Below are positions 1 through 7,515 of a DNA stretch of 20,222 bases, in pieces. The position numbers and the translations under genes were made by a program. The stretch is from Planctomycetaceae bacterium (GTDB taxonomy: Bacteria; Planctomycetota; Planctomycetia; Pirellulales; Pirellulaceae), in NCBI GenBank assembly GCA_012965455.1, contig DTSG01000591.1:1-20222 (forward strand), read 5' to 3'. The notes under the pieces were generated by a model that searched no databases, was not told where the DNA came from, and worked only from the letters and a program-made list of their open reading frames with translations. Within the stretch, counting starts at the first letter, position 1. The number at the start of each line of letters is the position of its first letter.

Positions 1-107
1 AAGGGAAGTTTTAAATGCCCATCGCCATTTTCGATAGCATGGATAATGGCGTCAGTGTCATCAGTAACGCCATCACCAACTGCCCCAAAGTACTGAATGT
101 TGCTCAT
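1..107 (-). CDS. Pectate-lyase-like right-handed beta-helix protein, N-terminal fragment
   Basis: Reading leftwards from an ATG at 107-105, the frame stays open to the window edge and gives about 35 residues. They contain YFGAVGDGVTDDTDAI (about residues 6-21). This is the hallmark start of the pectate lyase superfamily / GH28-like beta-helix proteins, whose N-terminus usually reads like 'FGAxGDGxTDDTxAI'. Such proteins are commonly exported polysaccharide lyases, glycosidases or cell-surface proteins. No signal peptide precedes the motif from this start, so the protein may be cytoplasmic or the true start may differ. It lies 180 bases downstream of the ferredoxin gene on the same strand and could be a distal operon member or a separate unit. 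I see no clear Shine-Dalgarno site. The catalytic part lies outside the window, so no substrate can be given. Confidence 0.72.
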   Translation of the reverse strand, partial: MSNIQYFGAVGDGVTDDTDAIIHAIENGDGHLKLP

Positions 108-287
108 TAGATTAAAACTAAAATGGGTGTTGTTCTAGTGTCGTCTCGCTGGAACGATGTTCACGATGTCTATTAGAAAAGCTCGCAAATCGTTTGTTGC
201 CTAAACCATTATCCCCGCGACGACTTGAGATTTCAACTAGGGGGGCGAGGATGACTAGGAGTGGGGTGAATCGTGGGCAAATAGCGT

Positions 288-1364
288 TTAATTCATTTCA
301 TCGAAGCTCTCGAGGCTGTCGATGAGTGAATCTAGCGGGTCGTGAGCTTGCCCTGGTGTTGCTGTTTGCCGACGTTGCATGCTGATTTCAACAAATTCCA
401 AATCGTTGTCGTTGGTGATTTCAACGGGGGCGCGTCCGGCCAGCATCAATTGCTCGTCGCGTTCGCGGGCTGCGGTATCTTGAGCATCCGGTGCTCCAAA
501 GAGTAATGACAGATCAATTTTCAGGCCCCCCGCGTCTACGGCGCCGCCGGCGATCGCCGGTGATTTGTGTTGTGGGAAAACGATAGCGTTTTCAGGGCAG
601 ACTCGACTACACGCCGGGCAGCCTTTACGACAATTGTCAGCCGCTTCCACTAATATCGTGTCCAGACGATCAACACCATAAACTCCGAATAAACAGAAAT
701 CGATACACTCCATGCAATTAGTACAGCGGCTATAGTCAATCACGGGGTACCATCGACGCGAACTGGAATCTTCGATTTGCGTTACGCCAGATTGACCCAG
801 AATGGGCAGGGTTCCATCACCCTGTAGTGCCGTGTCATTAGTTGGTTCGAGGAATCGTTGTAAGCTAGCTTCGTTGGGCTTCCCCTTGATCCACTGTGTT
901 AGTGATTCATCTCGAGGCAGTTCGGCAATGCGTAATACTTCATTTACGAAATCTTCAGGCGTGTTGCTTGCCGGAAATGAGAGGCTGAAAATTTTACGGT
1001 TGGGGATGTCTAGAGACGCAACCACACGCTCTTTTTCATCTTCATCTTCCAACTCCATTTCCGCATCTTCGTCGTCGGTCTCGATGATGAGTTCGATTTC
1101 ACCAACCTGTCCGGAAATTTTGTTGCGGTTCAATATCCAGTGCGTACTGCGATCATAGAGCCATGTGATAATAACGAAATCACCACTTATGTCTTGTAAC
1201 GTCGTTAACGATTGGTTAGCGGGCGTTAAATCATAAAGGTTGGGGATGCGAATGACATCGAGTTGTTGATGCTGTGCCAGTTGTTCCGAGACAAGTGTCT
1301 CCAGTTCCCTTTTGATCGGGTTACGACTTTGGCCTTGAGATATAAAAACTGGCAGGCGTTGCAT
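288..1364 (-). CDS. Protein with C-terminal two-cluster [4Fe-4S] ferredoxin domain
   Basis: A 358-residue protein. Residues 1-190 form a domain I do not recognise, including a very acidic stretch at about 96-112. The ferredoxin domain follows: C214-x2-C217-x2-C220-x3-C224 gives a standard first half, and C245-x3-C249-x2-C252-x3-C256-P gives a second half with one extra residue in the first spacing. Eight cysteines in this pattern predict two [4Fe-4S] clusters, as in bacterial 2[4Fe-4S] ferredoxins. The tail after residue 265 is again unassigned. There is no signal peptide, so it should act in the cytoplasm. It is the last gene of the minus-strand run, 133 bases after the GcvH-like gene. A role as electron donor to the radical SAM enzyme or another operon reductase is plausible but inferred. 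The ATG has no evident ribosome binding site. Confidence 0.88.
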   Translation of the reverse strand: MQRLPVFISQGQSRNPIKRELETLVSEQLAQHQQLDVIRIPNLYDLTPANQSLTTLQDISGDFVIITWLYDRSTHWILNRNKISGQVGEIELIIETDDEDAEMELEDEDEKERVVASLDIPNRKIFSLSFPASNTPEDFVNEVLRIAELPRDESLTQWIKGKPNEASLQRFLEPTNDTALQGDGTLPILGQSGVTQIEDSSSRRWYPVIDYSRCTNCMECIDFCLFGVYGVDRLDTILVEAADNCRKGCPACSRVCPENAIVFPQHKSPAIAGGAVDAGGLKIDLSLLFGAPDAQDTAARERDEQLMLAGRAPVEITNDNDLEFVEISMQRRQTATPGQAHDPLDSLIDSLESFDEMN

Positions 1365-1497
1365 TTTGCGGTCACGGATGAAGAATTAAAAGACTGCGAA
1401 TTGGTTATGTGTAGTTTAACCCAGAAAACGCTGCTGTGGTGAACATTCTGGACGTTCAACGGAGACCCCGCGAAAAAAATCACACATTGCCCAAGGC

Positions 1498-1968
1498 CTA
1501 GTTGAGTTGGCCTTTGATGGTTTGCTGGGTTATTTTCCAGACTTGTTCTAAGTGTTCGAGATATTGCTTTGCGGACATTAGAGTTTCGTGCTCAAGGGGA
1601 TCGCAGTGGATATCAAAGAGCCATCCGCCACCATACTTATCGACATTGATGCCCGATGGATCGGCGAGCAATTGAGGATTGAATTGCGTTAATTTACCGC
1701 CTAACGGTACGTATAACGAACTCTCAGCTTTTTTGCTTTCAACGGTTCCCATTTCTTGACGAGCGGCTACTTGTGCCGGCGCGTCAAAATACCAATCGAG
1801 AAAATATACATCCTGCAACAACCTGACAGCGTAGGCGGCAAAGCCAAACCGAGTTACGACTGGCTGGGTGGATTCTAATTGCAGCGCCCACATGTGATTT
1901 TTGGCATAGAGGCGGTCGGTGGGGAATTCCGCTGCGAATTCCCCCATCATAAAAGTCAAAGATTCCAT
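1498..1968 (-). CDS. GcvH-like lipoyl-domain protein
   Basis: A 156-residue protein matching glycine cleavage H proteins along its length. It has an RFGFAAYA segment (about 40-47) like the 'GITxYA' part of GcvH. The lipoylation motif VESKKAESSLYVPLGGKL (76-93) aligns with the family's 'ESVKAxSDxYxPxSGxV', and DKYGGGWLFDI (110-120) aligns with 'PYgxGWL'. By alignment K80 is the lysine expected to carry lipoate. The family is normally about 125-130 residues, so this one has an extra tail of about 30 residues. There is no gcvP, gcvT or lipoate ligase in the window, so a role in glycine cleavage is doubtful. Its ATG overlaps the stop of the radical SAM gene (TAATG), suggesting translational coupling and joint function. 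It is probably a swinging-arm carrier protein, with an unknown cargo. Confidence 0.88.
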   Translation of the reverse strand: MESLTFMMGEFAAEFPTDRLYAKNHMWALQLESTQPVVTRFGFAAYAVRLLQDVYFLDWYFDAPAQVAARQEMGTVESKKAESSLYVPLGGKLTQFNPQLLADPSGINVDKYGGGWLFDIHCDPLEHETLMSAKQYLEHLEQVWKITQQTIKGQLN

Positions 1969-3272
1969 TAGGTGTAACGGACTCCCTGGTGCTCTTCTTC
2001 GAAAAAGATGGGTAGCAGTGCATCGGCGTGCAGGAAGCCTTTACGAGTTAATTCAATGCGGTCGCCCTGAATGGTCAGCATTTGATCATCAACGTGTTGT
2101 TGCCACTGTTGCTGCCAGTGTTCAACAATATGAACACCGTATTTTGTTTCAAAGTAACTGATGTCCAAGTAACCACGTTTCAGCTGTAGAATCATTTCGC
2201 GAATGAGGTTTTGATTTTTTGTCGGTCGCATCGCCCGCCCCAGCGGCAGCTCCTTTCGTTCCAGCAAAGCGGAAATGTAATCATCCCATTCCGGTAGGTT
2301 CTGGTAGTGGACGCCGGCGACATGCCCAAAGCTGGCGATGCCGGTAGCTAATAAATCAGATCCAGACCACAGATTGTCGCGATAGCTAAAACTGACTTTT
2401 TCCGGATCCTTGATGAGTGTATAGGCACTGGAGATGTGATATCCGACTGCCAGCAATTCATCAAACGCATAATCAAGCCACGCTCGTTTGGTTTCCCAGT
2501 CAGCCACGGGTGTTTCAATCTTGTTTCCTAAAATATCATTGGAATAAACAGTATTATAGGGCAATTCCATTTGGTAGATCGTGACACTTTCTGGGTCGAG
2601 TTCGATCGTCTTGCGAATATTTTCTTTCCAGTTGTCCCACGTCTCTCCGACCATTCCGGAGATGAGGTCGATGTTGACGTTATAGAAATCGGCCGCGGTA
2701 ATCCAATCCCACGATTTATAGACTTCGCCGGATAGATGCGCCCGTCCGTTTTCGCTTAAGATATCATCGCTAAAATTTTCAATACCTAAACTGAGTCGCG
2801 AGATGCCGAGTTCTTTCAGCGTTTTGATTTTGGTTTCTGACAAGGTGCCAGGTTCACATTCAAAGGTAACTTCTTCGGCAGCAGACCAATCAATGTTCTC
2901 ACGTAAGCGATCGACCAAACTGGTGAGTTGTTTCGGGCTTAAGTAGGACGGAGTGCCGCCACCAAAATAAACAAAACGAAAAGGGCGGTCACCCATGATG
3001 GGTTGCTGAGATACCAATTCAATTTCTTGCGACAAGGCGGAAACGTACGTTTCAATATCACTAGCCTTGTTGTCGGTAAACACTTTGAAGTAACAAAACT
3101 TACAGCGTTTTCTACAAAATGGTATGTGCAGGTAGAGGCCCAACGGGGAATCGTTGGGAGCGGATGCAAAGGCGGTCTTAATCTCGCCTAGCTCATCGCT
3201 TGACCATTGGGAGAAGGGAGGATAGTTGGAGATGAAATAACTGCCAACGGTTGTTTCGGTGGATTCGGTCAT
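1968..3272 (-). CDS. HemN/HemW-family radical SAM protein
   Basis: A 434-residue radical SAM enzyme. The cluster motif C53-x3-C57-x2-C60 lies in LHIPFCRKRCKFCYF, the signature of the HemN/HemW/HutW group. YFGGGTPSYLSP (102-113) is the SAM-binding GGGTP motif. Later come an ECEPGTL segment, LSLGIENF and NVNIDLISGMVGETW, all matching HemW-type proteins. The fourth cysteine found in true HemN (CxxxCxxCxC) is absent: C60 is followed by Y-F, as in HemW/HutW relatives. True HemN activity (oxygen-independent coproporphyrinogen oxidation) is therefore unlikely. The C-terminal third resembles the HemN C-terminal domain. It probably binds a [4Fe-4S] cluster and SAM in the cytoplasm. It lies 119 bases after the propeller gene and overlaps the GcvH-like gene by one base. 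The actual reaction is unknown; the context suggests chemistry on a carrier-bound or lipid-like substrate. Confidence 0.9.
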   Translation of the reverse strand: MTESTETTVGSYFISNYPPFSQWSSDELGEIKTAFASAPNDSPLGLYLHIPFCRKRCKFCYFKVFTDNKASDIETYVSALSQEIELVSQQPIMGDRPFRFVYFGGGTPSYLSPKQLTSLVDRLRENIDWSAAEEVTFECEPGTLSETKIKTLKELGISRLSLGIENFSDDILSENGRAHLSGEVYKSWDWITAADFYNVNIDLISGMVGETWDNWKENIRKTIELDPESVTIYQMELPYNTVYSNDILGNKIETPVADWETKRAWLDYAFDELLAVGYHISSAYTLIKDPEKVSFSYRDNLWSGSDLLATGIASFGHVAGVHYQNLPEWDDYISALLERKELPLGRAMRPTKNQNLIREMILQLKRGYLDISYFETKYGVHIVEHWQQQWQQHVDDQMLTIQGDRIELTRKGFLHADALLPIFFEEEHQGVRYT

Positions 3273-3391
3273 AGTTTTTGTTGATACCTATTTGACGCTA
3301 GGTACTGCGAGTGGTTCACAAACAGTTTGCTAGTCATGTGTTTGTACTGAGTGTATTAGAAACGCAGGGACTGGAAAACTTTAGGAGGAGA

Positions 3392-4657
3392 TCATTTCTC
3401 CCCAAAACAGTATACCTTACCATCTCCGCTAGCGATAACGAGGCGTTGTTCGGCGATCGCAGGAGCAGCCGTGAAATCACCGCCCGCTTCGTATTGCCAA
3501 ACGCGCTTCCCTGTTTTTAGATTAAACGCGTGGATACGCCCGTCGGAACTTCCCACAAATACTCGGTTGCCGACAATTACGGGTGATGCATCGACACGAC
3601 CATTCGCTTTGAATTGCCACAGTTCCTTGCCCGTCTTGGTGTTAAAAGCTTGTACCAATCGGTTGCGACCGCCGATGACCAAAATATCATCTTTTAGGGC
3701 GACACTGCTGCGGTAAGGCATCGCAGATTCTTCGCTTGTGTAGTGCCAATTGACTTCAGCTTTTCTCCAATTGATTGAGTAGATGGAGGCCCCTTCGGTT
3801 CCGAAGAAGACATGATCGCCTACGACTGCCGGGGTTGAACCAGTAGGCCCATCGAGTTCGACAGTAGATATCTTTTCGCCTTTTGCCAAGTCGATGATGT
3901 GTAGCTTAGCATCGCAACCAGCAACAAATGTGCGGTCGCCAACGACAGTCGGTGAACAACGAATCTGATCAGCGAGCTCATGCTTCCAAGTGAGTTTTCC
4001 AGACGTGGCATTGATGCAGTACAGCGTGGCATCTTGGGAACCTACGAGCACGTTGTCTTTGTAGAAATTTGCGGATGAGCTGACTTCGGCACCGGTTTCA
4101 TATTTCCACACAAGTGAGCCATCTTTGGTGTTGAAGCAGTAAAAGACACCGTCGTAGTCACCGAGGTAAATGTTGCCATTTAAGTAGGCGGGAGATGAAA
4201 CAAATCCACTTTCAATAGTGGTTTGCCAATGGACTTGACCCGTGGTTAGGTTCAGTGCTACCAAAGTACCGTCGAGGTCACCGATATAGACGACGCTATT
4301 GACGATTGCCGCAGTCACTTCAAACGCACCTTCAGGTACCTCGTACTTCCATAACAGTACAGGTTTTTTTGGGAGCGTGGTGTTAGCCACACCCTGCGAG
4401 AGTGCATTGCCACGAAAATACGTCCAGCGATCCGTTGCGGCGGACGGCTTAGCTACTTTTGGATTCGCTTGTTGGTTTGGGGCAACGGTTGCAACGAGCA
4501 CCTGGGGCGGCAGTTGTTTTATTTGTTCCCTTGGTGTTTTTGATGTTGGGGTTGAGGTTGGCTGAGGTGATTCTGCAGGAGTCGAAAACAACTGCGAACT
4601 GAGCAGCAGGGCTACCGCACAAATTCCGGTAATCGTAATTTTATTATTGATAGTCAT
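3392..4657 (-). CDS. Exported PQQ-like (BamB-type) beta-propeller protein
   Basis: A 421-residue protein starting at the ATG at 4657. The longer frame begins with TTG at 4678 and is less likely. Residues 1-30 form a Sec signal peptide: a basic start, a hydrophobic core ICAVALLLSS, then an FSTPAES region with no lipobox cysteine. A Thr/Pro/Gln-rich linker follows to about residue 70. From there seven to eight propeller blades repeat a pattern like 'DGxxxAFNxxTGxxxW' (for example DGRIHAFNLKTGKRVW). This is the PQQ-like/BamB repeat. Despite the family name, such propellers rarely bind PQQ and usually act as interaction scaffolds in the periplasm. I see no quinoprotein dehydrogenase catalytic features. 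It sits between cytoplasmic enzyme genes, so it may be an envelope partner of the pathway or a passenger. Confidence 0.88.
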   Translation of the reverse strand: MTINNKITITGICAVALLLSSQLFSTPAESPQPTSTPTSKTPREQIKQLPPQVLVATVAPNQQANPKVAKPSAATDRWTYFRGNALSQGVANTTLPKKPVLLWKYEVPEGAFEVTAAIVNSVVYIGDLDGTLVALNLTTGQVHWQTTIESGFVSSPAYLNGNIYLGDYDGVFYCFNTKDGSLVWKYETGAEVSSSANFYKDNVLVGSQDATLYCINATSGKLTWKHELADQIRCSPTVVGDRTFVAGCDAKLHIIDLAKGEKISTVELDGPTGSTPAVVGDHVFFGTEGASIYSINWRKAEVNWHYTSEESAMPYRSSVALKDDILVIGGRNRLVQAFNTKTGKELWQFKANGRVDASPVIVGNRVFVGSSDGRIHAFNLKTGKRVWQYEAGGDFTAAPAIAEQRLVIASGDGKVYCFGEK

Positions 4658-4712
4658 GTAGCTAATTCCGTCCTTCAATGTTATCAGGATGCAAGAATTC
4701 CGGACACTGTAG

Positions 4713-4764
4713 GCTGTTATCTAGCCGTACTGTTACGGCTGGCGCAACACAGTTATATAACAGC
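4713..4764 (-). repeat. Nested inverted repeat (RNA hairpin) between ADH and propeller genes
   Basis: A perfect 7-base stem AGCCGTA (4723-4729) / TACGGCT (4734-4740) with a 4-base loop lies inside an outer perfect 8-base pair of arms, GCTGTTAT (4713-4720) and ATAACAGC (4757-4764). The outer arm directly abuts the stop codon of the alcohol dehydrogenase gene (TGA at 4767-4765). In the transcript this forms a long two-part stem just after the stop. No T-tract follows on the minus strand, so it is not a standard rho-independent terminator. It could be an mRNA-processing or 3'-end-stabilising element within the operon. Confidence 0.6.
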
Positions 4765-5901
4765 TCAAAAGGCTTGTTGGTACAGAGTAAGCAAGTCTTC
4801 TACTTCTACTGTACGGGGGTTAAACCGTGCTGTCCACTGTTTTGCTGCATCCGCAGCGAGCATGGGTAGTTGGTCAGCGTTGACTCCTTGGGGTTCGAGC
4901 CGCGTTGCGAGTCCCGCGTGTTGCGTGATTTCTGTAATAAATGCGGCGAGGGCCTCGGAATCGTCTCCGGAAACAGCATCTGTGGCTGAGGCTAGTTGGC
5001 AGTATTGAGATTCCATCGACTGCGCGTTAAATCGAATGACATGGGGTAACATACTTGCGACGGCTTGCCCATGGACAACATTAAAATGGGCAGTCAGTGG
5101 GTTTGCCAGTGCATGAGCGGCTCCGAGCATCGAGTTTTCGATAGCAAGTCCTGCTAGGCAAGCCCCTAGTTGCATCGCCGAGCGTGCTTCTATATCGTTC
5201 GGGGTATCAATGACTTTGATGAAGTTTACTGATAATAGTTCCCAGGCGCGGCGACTATAATCCATCGACAATTCCGTGCGTTTTGTGGTGACATAAGTTT
5301 CTAGCGCATGTGCGAGGGCATCGATGCCGGTCAGGGCTGTGACCTGCGCTGGTTGAGTGAGCGTAAGTTCTGGGTCGAGGATGGCAAGTTTGCAAGTTGC
5401 TTTCTTGTCACCGCAGGCCATTTTGGAGTGAGTTTTAGCATCGGAGATTAGTGCAAATGACTGAGTTTCGCTACCCGTTCCAGCGGTCGTGGGAACAGCA
5501 ATCATTGGCAACATCGGCTCAGTCGCTTTTCCAATTCCCCAGTAGTCTTGCATTTGACCACCGCCGCAATACAGGAAGTTGATTCCTTTGGCACAATCCA
5601 TTGAACTACCACCACCAAGACCAATAAGTAAATCGGGCTGGAATTCTTTGGCAATCTCGACGCCTCGTTGAACATCATCCGTCGAAGGATTTTCGTGCAC
5701 ATCGGTAAATAGCTGAGTTTGAATTCCCGCTTGTTGTAGATAATGGATGGCTCGTTGCGGGTGTCCAGTGGCGACAATTCCAGGATCACTGACAATCAAC
5801 GCTCGGCAACAACTCCACGAGCTCGCATAGGCACCGATCTGATCGAGCGTGCCAGGTTCATGCAAGATGAGGGTTGAGCAATTCAGATCGAGCAATGTCA
5901 T
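4765..5901 (-). CDS. Iron-containing (group III) alcohol dehydrogenase
   Basis: A 378-residue protein counted from the ATG at 5901. An in-frame ATG at 5964 would add 21 residues with no family likeness and no better ribosome binding site, so I prefer the shorter start. The dinucleotide-binding motif is GGGSSMDCAK (96-105), followed by PTTAGTGSE (137-145). The metal-binding set is visible as D194 and H198 in TGIDALAHALE, H263 in AAHALANP and H277 in VVHG. These correspond to the metal ligands of FucO-type enzymes. It should interconvert an alcohol and an aldehyde with NAD(P)H in the cytoplasm. It lies directly downstream of the aldehyde dehydrogenase gene, with a gap of 93 bases. A natural reading is that it reduces the aldehyde made there, or feeds it in the opposite direction. 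The substrate is unknown. Confidence 0.9.
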   Translation of the reverse strand: MTLLDLNCSTLILHEPGTLDQIGAYASSWSCCRALIVSDPGIVATGHPQRAIHYLQQAGIQTQLFTDVHENPSTDDVQRGVEIAKEFQPDLLIGLGGGSSMDCAKGINFLYCGGGQMQDYWGIGKATEPMLPMIAVPTTAGTGSETQSFALISDAKTHSKMACGDKKATCKLAILDPELTLTQPAQVTALTGIDALAHALETYVTTKRTELSMDYSRRAWELLSVNFIKVIDTPNDIEARSAMQLGACLAGLAIENSMLGAAHALANPLTAHFNVVHGQAVASMLPHVIRFNAQSMESQYCQLASATDAVSGDDSEALAAFITEITQHAGLATRLEPQGVNADQLPMLAADAAKQWTARFNPRTVEVEDLLTLYQQAF

Positions 5902-5973
5902 AATATTGAGGACTTTCGAGACGACTTTGATGTTCGGCTGGAGATACTTCCCGTGGGTGAACACATAATGCGT

Positions 5974-5991
5974 CGTTGGTATCGTTGGTAT
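5974..5991. repeat. 9-base tandem duplication CGTTGGTAT x2
   Basis: Two perfect adjacent copies of CGTTGGTAT (5974-5982 and 5983-5991) lie in the gap between the aldehyde dehydrogenase stop and the alcohol dehydrogenase start. The repeat is short and may be a simple slippage product. No function can be assigned. Confidence 0.5.
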
Positions 5992-5994
5992 GCG

Positions 5995-7425
5995 TTAGCC
6001 GAGCAATTCTTCGGGAACTTGGAATGCTCGATTACGATACAAGAAATCAATAATATTGCCTTCGTGCGGTTGTAGCCAATTCAATTTGGTGGTTGCAATG
6101 GGGCCAATGTTCAGACGGTCGATATGTGTGGCATTCATGGTTTGCTGAATGAGATCTTCATCGTTCGTAATGACGGTGCCAACGAGCGTTTCACCTATGC
6201 TGGAGAGCATTTTATCCTGTTCACATTTAACGACTGTCGAGAAGGGGAACATATACTCTTTTTTCGCGATTTCGTTTTCAGGGCTTTCACAGTGAACAAT
6301 GACTGGCCGCAGGTAGCCGCAAAGTTCTTTCTCGATTAATCGAGCACCATAGGGTTCGGTGCAATGGGTGACGCCATCTTCCGCAAAATCAGCTTCGATC
6401 ATTTCCCAGATTGAGTTCGCCATGCCGGGTATCGTGAAGGCCGCTAGTCCAGCTTCGGGGTCTTGTGGCGGCAACGCTTCAATGGGGCCGAGTCGCTCAG
6501 CGATAGCGGCAGCGATTTCTTCGGTATGGCGTGATGCCCATATGCCAGAGCAATTGATACATCCGCGACCACTGTTGACGTAGATACTTTCAACGATCAG
6601 ATCGATATATTCTTCCCAGTTATCGATGCAATCGTCGCCGATAAGAATTTTGGAGAACCCTGGTCCGTGGGCTTGGACTTTAGGGTTCCCTTTATAGTTG
6701 TTAACGGTTGCCGTCCCGCCAAAAATCATGGCACGGTCACAGGCGCCTAATACGGCTGCACCAGCTTCAATGCCACCGGGATACACGCACCAGACTTCGC
6801 GGGGAATCCCAGCAGCTTCGTAGGCGGCCAACATGCGGTAGGGTGTCCATGGTTCTTGAGGTCCTGGTTTTAATACCAACCCCATTTGCAAGGGAACAAC
6901 GGGTAACCAAAGTGTATGGACACCTGGCGAGTTAGATGGCAGGACGGCACCGAGGACCGCAGTTTGAGCTTGATAACTGATAGGGATTCCACGGTCTTCT
7001 TTACCCCAGCCGTTGGATAGGATATCTAGCGGAAGCCCGCGAGTCAGTGCATCGAGAATGCGATCCATGTTGTTGAGTACAAATGCGTTCTTAGACATAC
7101 CCAGTTCAACCATGTGTTCGGGCAATCCGGTTGAAGCTGATTGCTGATGAATGAAATCCTGAGGAGATTGTTCACCGTCGCCTAGCGGGAGTGTGGCGTC
7201 GACGAAGAACTCGCCAGCCTTACCCACCATTTCAATGAGTTGTGCGATGGAGAATTGCTTGAGGATCTCACGGGCTTTGCTAGCCTTGCGGAGATCTCGT
7301 TGAATAATTCCGCCATTGGCTTGGCTGACATTGGCAATGGCTTCACCGGTTGCGAAGTGTAAGACTTCTTGCTTGTCCAGTGAATCGTATTCTTCTCCCC
7401 AACGGATTACGGGAATATTGAGCAC
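5995..7425 (-). CDS. Aldehyde dehydrogenase family protein, acyl-thioester-reductase-like
   Basis: A 476-residue protein with a GTG start at 7425, chosen because AAGGAG lies six bases upstream. ALDH landmarks: PSNSPGVHT (163-171, the oxyanion Asn region), LKPGPQEPWTP (185-195, coenzyme-binding Lys186), FGGTATV (235-241), and NSGRGC (284-289) with likely nucleophile C289 and a second cysteine at 292. At the place where hydrolytic ALDHs have ELGGK with the general-base Glu, this protein has HGPGFSK (253-259). That resembles the GPGN-type segment of CoA-acylating enzymes such as AdhE and PduP. Loss of the Glu favours thioester chemistry (acyl-thioester to aldehyde, reversibly). The flanking ligase and alcohol dehydrogenase genes fit an acid-to-alcohol chain. 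The family call is firm. The thioester direction is inferred. Confidence 0.88.
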   Translation of the reverse strand: MLNIPVIRWGEEYDSLDKQEVLHFATGEAIANVSQANGGIIQRDLRKASKAREILKQFSIAQLIEMVGKAGEFFVDATLPLGDGEQSPQDFIHQQSASTGLPEHMVELGMSKNAFVLNNMDRILDALTRGLPLDILSNGWGKEDRGIPISYQAQTAVLGAVLPSNSPGVHTLWLPVVPLQMGLVLKPGPQEPWTPYRMLAAYEAAGIPREVWCVYPGGIEAGAAVLGACDRAMIFGGTATVNNYKGNPKVQAHGPGFSKILIGDDCIDNWEEYIDLIVESIYVNSGRGCINCSGIWASRHTEEIAAAIAERLGPIEALPPQDPEAGLAAFTIPGMANSIWEMIEADFAEDGVTHCTEPYGARLIEKELCGYLRPVIVHCESPENEIAKKEYMFPFSTVVKCEQDKMLSSIGETLVGTVITNDEDLIQQTMNATHIDRLNIGPIATTKLNWLQPHEGNIIDFLYRNRAFQVPEELLG

Positions 7426-7431
7426 GGGAAT

Positions 7432-7437
7432 CTCCTT
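7432..7437 (-). promoter_or_regulatory. Strong ribosome binding site deciding a GTG start
   Basis: On the minus strand AAGGAG stands six bases before GTG at 7425. It is the strongest Shine-Dalgarno match I find in the minus-strand operon. Most of the other starts in this run show none. Confidence 0.75.
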
Positions 7438-7515
7438 GTTATGGTTTTAGTACGCGTTGTGCTGTTTGGTTATGTAGGGTTGTTTAGCGGGTCAACTGAT
7501 AAGAACGAAGTAAGC

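Noticed and set aside
802..1158. 118-codon plus-strand open frame
   Set aside because: It is antisense to the ferredoxin-domain gene, and its Ser-rich run merely mirrors the acidic stretch of that protein.
1968..3272. hemN, oxygen-independent coproporphyrinogen III oxidase
   Set aside because: The fourth Cys of the HemN CxxxCxxCxC motif is missing and there is no haem-gene context.
3318..3345. Inverted repeat ACAAACA/TGTTTGT and a short GGAGA/TCTCC stem at 3387-3401 as a terminator
   Set aside because: The stems are short and AT-rich or only five bases, with no proper T-tract; they also lie inside a co-directional gene run.
3392..4657. PQQ-dependent alcohol dehydrogenase as partner of the ADH/ALDH genes
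   Set aside because: Only generic propeller blades are visible; no quinoprotein active-site or haem-binding motifs, and BamB-like scaffolds share the same repeats.
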